A stretch of 64,000 nt of DNA from CAWEDP01 sp963807925. GTDB lineage: Bacteria; Acidobacteriota; Vicinamibacteria; Vicinamibacterales; CAVVIG01. The position numbers and the translations under genes were made by a program. Numbering within the stretch: position 1 is the stretch's first letter; every line of letters begins with the position of its first letter. Where the stretch lies: positions 2,356,001-2,420,000 of the forward strand of contig CAWEDP010000002.1 of the NCBI GenBank assembly GCA_963807925.1. Direction: 5' to 3'. The notes below the pieces were generated by a model that ran no database searches, was not told the origin of the DNA, and worked only from the letters and a program-made list of their open reading frames with translations. Of the stretch, positions 58,370 to 64,000 are shown piece by piece.

Positions 58370-60012
58370 GTGATGGCCACCGGCCGCTGCGCCGGAAGAC
58401 GGACCGAGACGGTCGTGCCGGCTCCGGGACGGGAGCTGACGCTGATGTCTCCGTGGTAGTCGGACACAATCCGGTGCACGATCGCGAGCCCGAGGCCGGC
58501 GCCCTTGGCGAAGGTGCCATGGAACGGCTGGAACATCCCGGCCTGCTGATCCGGTTCGATGCCGATGCCCTCGTCCTGCACCGTGATGACGACGCCGTCG
58601 GCCGCCTCGTCCGAGGCCGCGCGCAGGCGCAGCCGCCCGCCGTCGGGCATGGCCCGGATGCCGTTGCTCGCCAGGTTCCAGACGATCTGTTTGATCTGGC
58701 CTTCGTCGGCGTCGTACCAGAGCGCGTGCGGCGGCACCTCGACGTCGACCGCGTGGAGGTCGGTGATGTCCGAACTGTTGCGCAGCAGGAGCGCGGCGTC
58801 GTTGAGCGCGCGGCGCACGTCGATCCGCGTCACGGCAAACCGCTGCGGCCGCGCGTACGCCAGAAACGACCGAATCGTCGTGTTCAGGCGCTCCGACTCG
58901 CGCAGCACGATGTCCATCAGCTGTTCCTGCTCGGGAGTGAGCGGCAGTTCCTGGCGGAGAATCTGGATGGACCCCGACATCGACGCGAGCGGATTGCGGA
59001 TCTCGTGCGCGATGCCGGCCGCCATCTCGCCAATCGCCGCCAGCCGCTGCTGCATGACGGCGTCACGTTCGAGCTTCTTGATCGTGGTGACGTCCTGGAA
59101 GGTGAACAGGAACCCGGCGCGCCCGCCGGGCGTCTCCAGGTGCGTCGCGGTCATCCCGAGCGCGATCTCGCCGCGGCCGTCCGCCGTCTGGTAGTTGAAC
59201 TCGTGGCGCCTGGTCGCCCGCGCCGACAGATCGCCTTCGAGCGGTGCGAGTGCCGAGGCGGGCAGCTGCAGCACCTCGCCGATCGGCCGTCCGATGGCCG
59301 ACGGCCACCGGAGGCCCGTAATGGATTCCGCCGCGCGATTGAACGTCAACACGCGCTGCTGGCGATCGGTGGTGATGAGGCCGCTCGGCAGGCTGTTGAG
59401 GACGTGCTGGTTCAGCGCCTGCAGGTCGGCGATCTCGGTGGACGCCTGCAGCAGGCGGGCGCTCGCGGTGCGACGCGCCTCGGCCAGCGATCCGCTGACG
59501 AGCGCCACGGCGAAGAAGCTGAACCCGTTCAGGGCGACCGTGTACTGCGCCACGAGTCGGGGCGGCAGCGCCACGGAGGGACCGGCGTGCAGGCCGGCCG
59601 CGCCGTACTGGGCCAGCACGACACCGATGTACAGCAGCGTGCTCAGCGTCGCCGTCCACAGCCCGCCGCGGCGCAGCCGCAGCGCGCTGCCCGCGACGAT
59701 GGGCAGGACGTACAGGAGCGAGAAGTAGCTGGTCACGCCGCCGGTGACGTAGATGAACGCCGACACGATCAGCACGTCGCCCGAGAGCTGCAGATCGACC
59801 AGCCACGGCCACCGATCGGCGAGCCGCAGCGAGGCGGCGTACACGATCGTCAGCGAATAGGTGAGGCCGATCAGGAAGAAGAACGGATCGAAGCTGAACG
59901 ATCCGGGCTTCGTCAGCTCGACGAGGGTCGCCGCGCCCAGCAGCATGGTGCTGATGATCGCGCGGATGGCGATCAGCCATGCGAGCTTCCGGCGCAGTTC
60001 GGTCTCTACCAT
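58366..60012 (-). CDS. pilS: Sensor histidine kinase PilS
   Basis: A 548-residue membrane kinase. Six hydrophobic segments in about 1-185 form the PilS-type sensor, followed by a PAS domain (about 200-310), HisKA with His336 (GIAHEIRNPLASMSGSIQIL) and HATPase (LASNGIRAMPDGG, DEGIGIEPDQQAGMFQPFHGTFAKGAGLGLAIV). Located upstream of pilR with a four-base overlap. In Pseudomonas PilS senses pilin level in the membrane; similar control is likely here. Confidence 0.93.
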
Positions 60013-60025
60013 CCGGACGGCGCCC

Positions 60026-61247
60026 TCATGTCAACTTGCTGATCAAGTCGAAGATCGGGAGATACATCGAGATCACGATGCCGCCGACGATGACGCCGAG
60101 CACGGCGATCATGACCGGTTCGAGCAGCGTCAGGAGCCCGGCGACGGCGGTGTCCACCTCTTCCTCGTAGAAGTCGGCAATCTTGCCGAGCATCGCGTCG
60201 AGCGCGCCGGTCGCCTCGCCGACGCCGATCATCTGCGTCACCATGGCCGGAAACACGTTGGTGTCCTTCAGCGGCACCGACATCGTCTCGCCGCGCTCGA
60301 TGCTCTTGCGCGTCACGAGGACCGCGTCCTCGATGACCGCGTTGCCCGAGGTCCGCGCCGTGATGTCGAGGCCGTCGAGGATCGGCACGCCCGAGCTGAT
60401 GAGCGTCGACAGGGTCCGGCAGAAGCGGGCGACGGCAATCTTGCGCAGAATCGTTCCGAGAATCGGCAGCCTCAAGAGCGTGCCGTCGACGACGCGCCGC
60501 CCCTTGGCGGTCGCGTACGTACTGCCGGAACGCGTAGGCCAGCGCGCCCGCGCCTACGATCAGGAAGGGAAAGAACCGGACCAGGTTGTCGCTGAGCGCG
60601 ATGACCACGCGCGTCGGCATCGGCAGCTCCGCGCCGAGGCCGGCGAACAACGCCGCGAAGGTCGGAATCACCTTCCAGAGGATCACGCCCACCACGCCCG
60701 CTGCGATCAGGATGACGGCGACCGGGTAGATCATCGCCGACTTGACCTGACCGCTCAGCTTCACGGCTTTCTCGATATAGGTCGCGAGCCGCTTGAGAAT
60801 CGTGTCGAGGATGCCGCCGGCCTCCCCCGCCGCAATCATGTTGGTGAAGAGCGGATCGAACGTCTTGGGATGCTTGCGCATCGCCTCGGCGAGCGACGCG
60901 CCCGACTCGACGTCGGTGCGGGTCTGCAGGATCACGGCCGCGAAGTTCTTGTCCGGCTCCTGCGAGCCGAGGATCTCGAGGCACTGCACGAGCGGCAGGC
61001 CCGCATCGATCATGACGGAGAACTGGCGTGTGAACACCGCCAGGTTCTTCGCCTTCACCCTCCGACCGATCCTGCCCGCCTTCTTCGCGGGCGCCGCGTC
61101 GGGCTTCGCTTTGCCAGGCGCGATGCGCGTCACGATGATCTGCTCGCGCCGGAGCGCCGCCACTGCGGCGTCCATCGTGTCGGCCAGCCGTTCACCGCTG
61201 ACGGTCTGGCCGCCGCGCGTCCTCCCCGAATACGCAAAGGTCGGCAT
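60026..61247 (-). CDS. pilC: Type IV pilus inner-membrane platform protein PilC, frameshifted
   Basis: About 406 residues once corrected. The N-terminal part has FAYSGRTRGGQTVSGE, TRQFSVMIDAGLPLVQCLEIL and the first T2SSF repeat with YPVAVILIAAGVVGVILWKVIPTF. The frame then breaks after AFRQYV: skipping one base at 60518 restores QYYATAKGRRVVDGTLLRLPILGTILRKIAVARFCRTL and the second repeat, ending at 60026. Read uncorrected, the frame runs on to 60006 as an unrelated Arg/Asp-rich tail. The gene lies between pilT and pilS in the canonical order. The break may be a sequence error, since all flanking coding is intact. Confidence 0.9.
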
Positions 61248-61284
61248 CGTCTCTACTGCCTTTCACCGGCGCGGCGCCCGGACC

Positions 61285-62415
61285 TCACCGGGCCGCCCGC
61301 TCGGCCGCCCGGCCCGCCGGACGGCCCAGTCCCGCCCCGGCGACCACACCCACGCCGCGATTGATCATGTCCTGGAGCTCGTCCTTGTTGGACGAGACGC
61401 TCAGCGCGATGTCGAGCGTGACCAACCGTTTCTGGTACAGGCTCGCCAGCGACTGGTTCGCCGTCTGCATCCCGAGCTTCTCCTGCCCGGCCTGCATGGC
61501 TCCGTAGATCTGGTGGACCTTGTCGTCCCGAATCAGATTCCGGATGGCCGGTGTCGGAATCATGATCTCGAGCGACACCACACGGCCTTTCCGATCCGCG
61601 CGCGGCAGCAGGGCCTGACACACGATGCCCTCGAGGACCAGGGAGAGCTGCGTCCGGATCTGCGCCTGCTGGTTCGCGGGAAAGATGTCGATGATGCGGT
61701 TGATCGTCTGCGCCGCCGAATTGGTGTGCAGTGTGGCGAACGTCAGGTGCCCGGTCTCGGCGATCTTCAGGGCGGCCTCGACGGTCTCCAGATCGCGCAT
61801 CTCGCCGATGAGCACGACGTCGGGATCCTCGCGGAGCGCGGCGCGAAGCGCGTTGGAAAAGCTCGTCGTGTCGCTGTGGACCTCGCGCTGGTTGACCAGG
61901 CAGTTCTTGTGCCGGTGGATGTACTCGATCGGATCCTCGATCGTCAGGATGTGGTCGTGCCGCTCGGCGTTGATCTTGTCGAGCATCGCCGCCAGGGTCG
62001 TCGACTTGCCGCTGCCGGTGGGGCCGGTGACGAGCACGAGCCCGCGCGGCCGCTCGGCGAGGGTCGCCAGCACCGGCGGGAGGCCGAGCTCGCCGAACGT
62101 GCGGATCTTCTCGGGAATCAGGCGGTACACCGCGGCGACGGCGCCTCGCTGGCTGAAGACGTTGCAGCGGAAGCGCGACAGCCCCTTGATGCCGAAGGAG
62201 AAATCGAGCTCCATCGTTTCCTCGAACGTCTTCTTCTGGGCATCCGTGAGAACCGAGTACACGAGCTGCTTGGTCTCCGACGGCGTCAGCTCCGGCATCG
62301 CCAGCCGATCGAGGTGCCCGTGCACGCGCACCTGTGGCGGCGTGTCGGTCGTGATGTGGAGGTCGGAGCCCCCCATCTCCACGGTCGTCTTCAGGAGGTC
62401 GATCAGAATCGCCAT
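61285..62415 (-). CDS. pilT: Type IV pilus retraction ATPase PilT
   Basis: A 376-residue hexameric ATPase that powers pilus retraction and twitching. N-terminal PAS-like domain (about 1-95), Walker A GPTGSGKSTT (about 131-140), Asp box LTIEDPIEYIH, Walker B VVLIGEMRDLETV, His box ATLHTNSAAQTINRIIDIFP, and the PilT-specific AIRNLIRDDKVHQIYG. The C-terminus has an Ala/Gly/Arg-rich tail. It lies between pilB and pilC. Confidence 0.96.
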   Translation of the reverse strand: MAILIDLLKTTVEMGGSDLHITTDTPPQVRVHGHLDRLAMPELTPSETKQLVYSVLTDAQKKTFEETMELDFSFGIKGLSRFRCNVFSQRGAVAAVYRLIPEKIRTFGELGLPPVLATLAERPRGLVLVTGPTGSGKSTTLAAMLDKINAERHDHILTIEDPIEYIHRHKNCLVNQREVHSDTTSFSNALRAALREDPDVVLIGEMRDLETVEAALKIAETGHLTFATLHTNSAAQTINRIIDIFPANQQAQIRTQLSLVLEGIVCQALLPRADRKGRVVSLEIMIPTPAIRNLIRDDKVHQIYGAMQAGQEKLGMQTANQSLASLYQKRLVTLDIALSVSSNKDELQDMINRGVGVVAGAGLGRPAGRAAERAAR

Positions 62416-62535
62416 CGATCAGTCCTCAATCCTCGGTCCCCGGTCGTCACCGCGTCCGCGGACACGCATCACCGGTTTCGGTCGGACCCGCCCATTCGAT
62501 GTCCCGAACGGGCACGGCCCGCGGTACCCTGGGGA

Positions 62536-64000
62536 CTACTTCACCGTCTCCCGCACAACCTCCTCGATCGTCGTGACCCCCGCCTTGACCTTGCGGAGGC
62601 CGCTGTTGCGGAGCGTGATCATGCCCTCGTCGATCGCCTTGCGGCGCAGCTCGAGGCCGGAGGCGCCGACCAGAATCAGCTCGCGCAGCTCCTCGGTGAT
62701 CTCCATCACTTCGTAGAGGCCCACGCGCCCCTTGTAGCCGGTCAGATTGCAGCGATCGCAGCCGGCGCCCTTCATGGGCGTCACCGACGCGCCGTCCTCG
62801 GCCGAAAAGCCGGCCTGCACGAGCGCGGCCGGGGGCAGCGGATGCGGCTCGCTGCAGTGGCCGCACACCCGCCGGACGAGGCGTTGCGCGCAAATCAGGT
62901 GCACGGAGCTGGCGACCAGGAACGGCTCGATGCCCATGTTCATCAGCCGGTTGACGGTGCTCGGCGCGTCGTTGGTGTGCAGCGTCGAGAGGACGAGATG
63001 GCCCGTGAGCGCCGCCTTGACGGCGATCTCCGCCGTTTCGAAATCGCGGATTTCGCCGACGAGGATGATGTTCGGGTCCTGCCGCAGGAACGATCGGAGC
63101 GCGGCGGCGAAGTTCAAGCCGATCTGCTCCTTCACCTGCACCTGGTTGACGCCGGTCAGATTGAACTCGACCGGATCCTCGGCCGTCATGATGTTGGTTT
63201 CCGGCGTGTTGATCCGCGAGATCGAGGAATAGAGCGTGTTGGTCTTGCCGCTGCCCGTCGGGCCGGTGACGAGCACCATGCCCCACGGCCGCTGGATGGC
63301 CGCCTCGAACCTGGCGAGCGACTCGGTCTCGAACCCGAGCTTCGTCATGTCGAGCATCAGCTTGTCCTTGTCCAGGAGGCGCATGACGATCTTCTCGCCG
63401 AAGAGCGTCGGCAGACACGAGACGCGGAAATCGATCTCCTTGGGCTGGCCGTTCTCGTTGAACCGGATCTTGATGCGGCCGTCCTGCGGGAGCCGCTTCT
63501 CCGCAATATCGAGCTTCGCCATGATCTTGATGCGCGAGGCAATCGCTTCGCGGAACTTCAGCGGCGGGTTCATCATGTTGTAGAGAATCCCGTCGATGCG
63601 GTAGCGGACGCGCAGCTCCTTCTCGTACGGTTCGACATGAATGTCGCTGGCACCCTTCTGGATGGCCGACATCAGCACGACGTTGACCAGCCGCACGATC
63701 GGCGCTTCCTCGCCCTGCCGGGCGAGGGCTTCGGCGCTGATCTCCTGCAGCTCCTCGAGCACCTCCACCTCGCCGGAGTCGGCGAGCTGCTGCAGCTCCT
63801 CGAGGCCCTTGGTGGCCAGCTCCAGCGTGCTCGGCCCGGTCGGCTCCTTGGCCGCCGGCGTCTTCTGGGCCGACCCGTAGTACCCGCTGGAGCGCGTCGA
63901 TGACCGCGCCTTCCGACGCCACGACCGGCTCGACGTTGTAGCCGGTCATGAACTTGATGTCGTCCATCGCGAAGACGTTGGTGGGATCGGTCATCGCGAT
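62536..64000 (-). CDS. pilB: Type IV pilus assembly ATPase PilB, 5' end beyond the window, frameshifted
   Basis: The extension ATPase of the pilus. The window starts inside the N-terminal T2SSE-N domain (ADPTN-like AMTDPTNVFAMDDIKFMTGYNVEPVV), and the frame is open at 64000, so earlier codons are missing. After ALQR an extra base in the CCC at 63883-63885 (plus strand) shifts the frame; skipping it restores YYGSAQKTPAAKEP and leads into the ATPase: Walker A GPTGSGKTN, Asp box MTAEDPVEF, Walker B ILVGEIRDFETAE, His box LSTLHTNDAPSTVNRL, and the zinc Cys pairs CGHC and CDRC. Stop at 62536. First gene of the pilB-pilT-pilC-pilS-pilR run. Confidence 0.93.

Noticed and set aside
60026..60475. A separate small gene encoding only the C-terminal half of PilC
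   Set aside because: It lacks its own ribosome site and is the exact continuation of the frameshifted pilC; treated as one gene.

Overview
The window is a gene-dense, high-GC bacterial chromosome segment with no rRNA, tRNA, CRISPR, insertion sequence, integrase or phage gene that I can see, and no gene-free stretch longer than about 300 bases. Gene content (Tat, OmpA-family porin-like protein, lipoprotein, type IV pilus system) points to a diderm. Several secreted families resemble those common in Acidobacteriota: a WGDPDLQG protein at 10508, a 'SLADVARQEG...TNKDL' protein at 41386 and a COX2-fold cupredoxin. A member of that phylum, perhaps Vicinamibacteria, is my best guess, but this is inference.

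Layout. 1-110: start of a divergent secreted protein. 194-9306 (+): M24 peptidase, HtrA protease, MidA-like methyltransferase, an unknown membrane protein, a MurU/AmgK-like nucleotidyltransferase-kinase pair (peptidoglycan sugar salvage), a TIM-barrel sugar isomerase-like protein and AsnS. 9351-12069 (-): a flavin acyl-CoA-dehydrogenase-like protein with two small secreted proteins. 12123-23430 (+): rimO, then the classic translation/RNA superoperon rimP-nusA-infB-DUF503-rbfA-nrnA-truB-rpsO-pnp, headed by an extended -10 promoter and an attenuator-like hairpin. 23512: cupredoxin. 24019-30652 (-): smc, a DUF4097 lipoprotein, an M48 protease and a RodZ-like protein. 30858 (-): S41 protease, divergent from tatA-tatC (+). 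33804 (+): OmpA-family protein, convergent with proS; nadB lies upstream of proS, and aroB is divergent from nadB.

From 64000 down to 39977 every gene lies on the minus strand and most relate to type IV pili: pilB-pilT-pilC-pilS-pilR, a sigma-54-driven pilA, a VKOR-DsbA fusion, an ABC transporter, a TPR protein, prepilin peptidase, two membrane alkaline-phosphatase-superfamily proteins with a Thr nucleophile motif like EptA/MCR/LptA transferases, a small TPR protein, a second NtrB-type kinase, three minor pilins, a small secreted protein and a second NtrC-type regulator. The most interesting proposal is that the two phosphotransferase-like proteins modify pilin or envelope lipid, by analogy with pilin phospho-form transferase PptA of Neisseria.

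Two cross-cutting observations. First, many genes here have a TANNNT -10 hexamer 6-11 bases before the start codon and no Shine-Dalgarno sequence, implying leaderless mRNAs. Second, four conserved genes (pilB, pilC, the first sulfatase-fold gene and proS) each carry what looks like one extra base; in three of them it is a G directly before a Tyr TAC codon, which suggests a systematic sequence error or, less likely, real decay.
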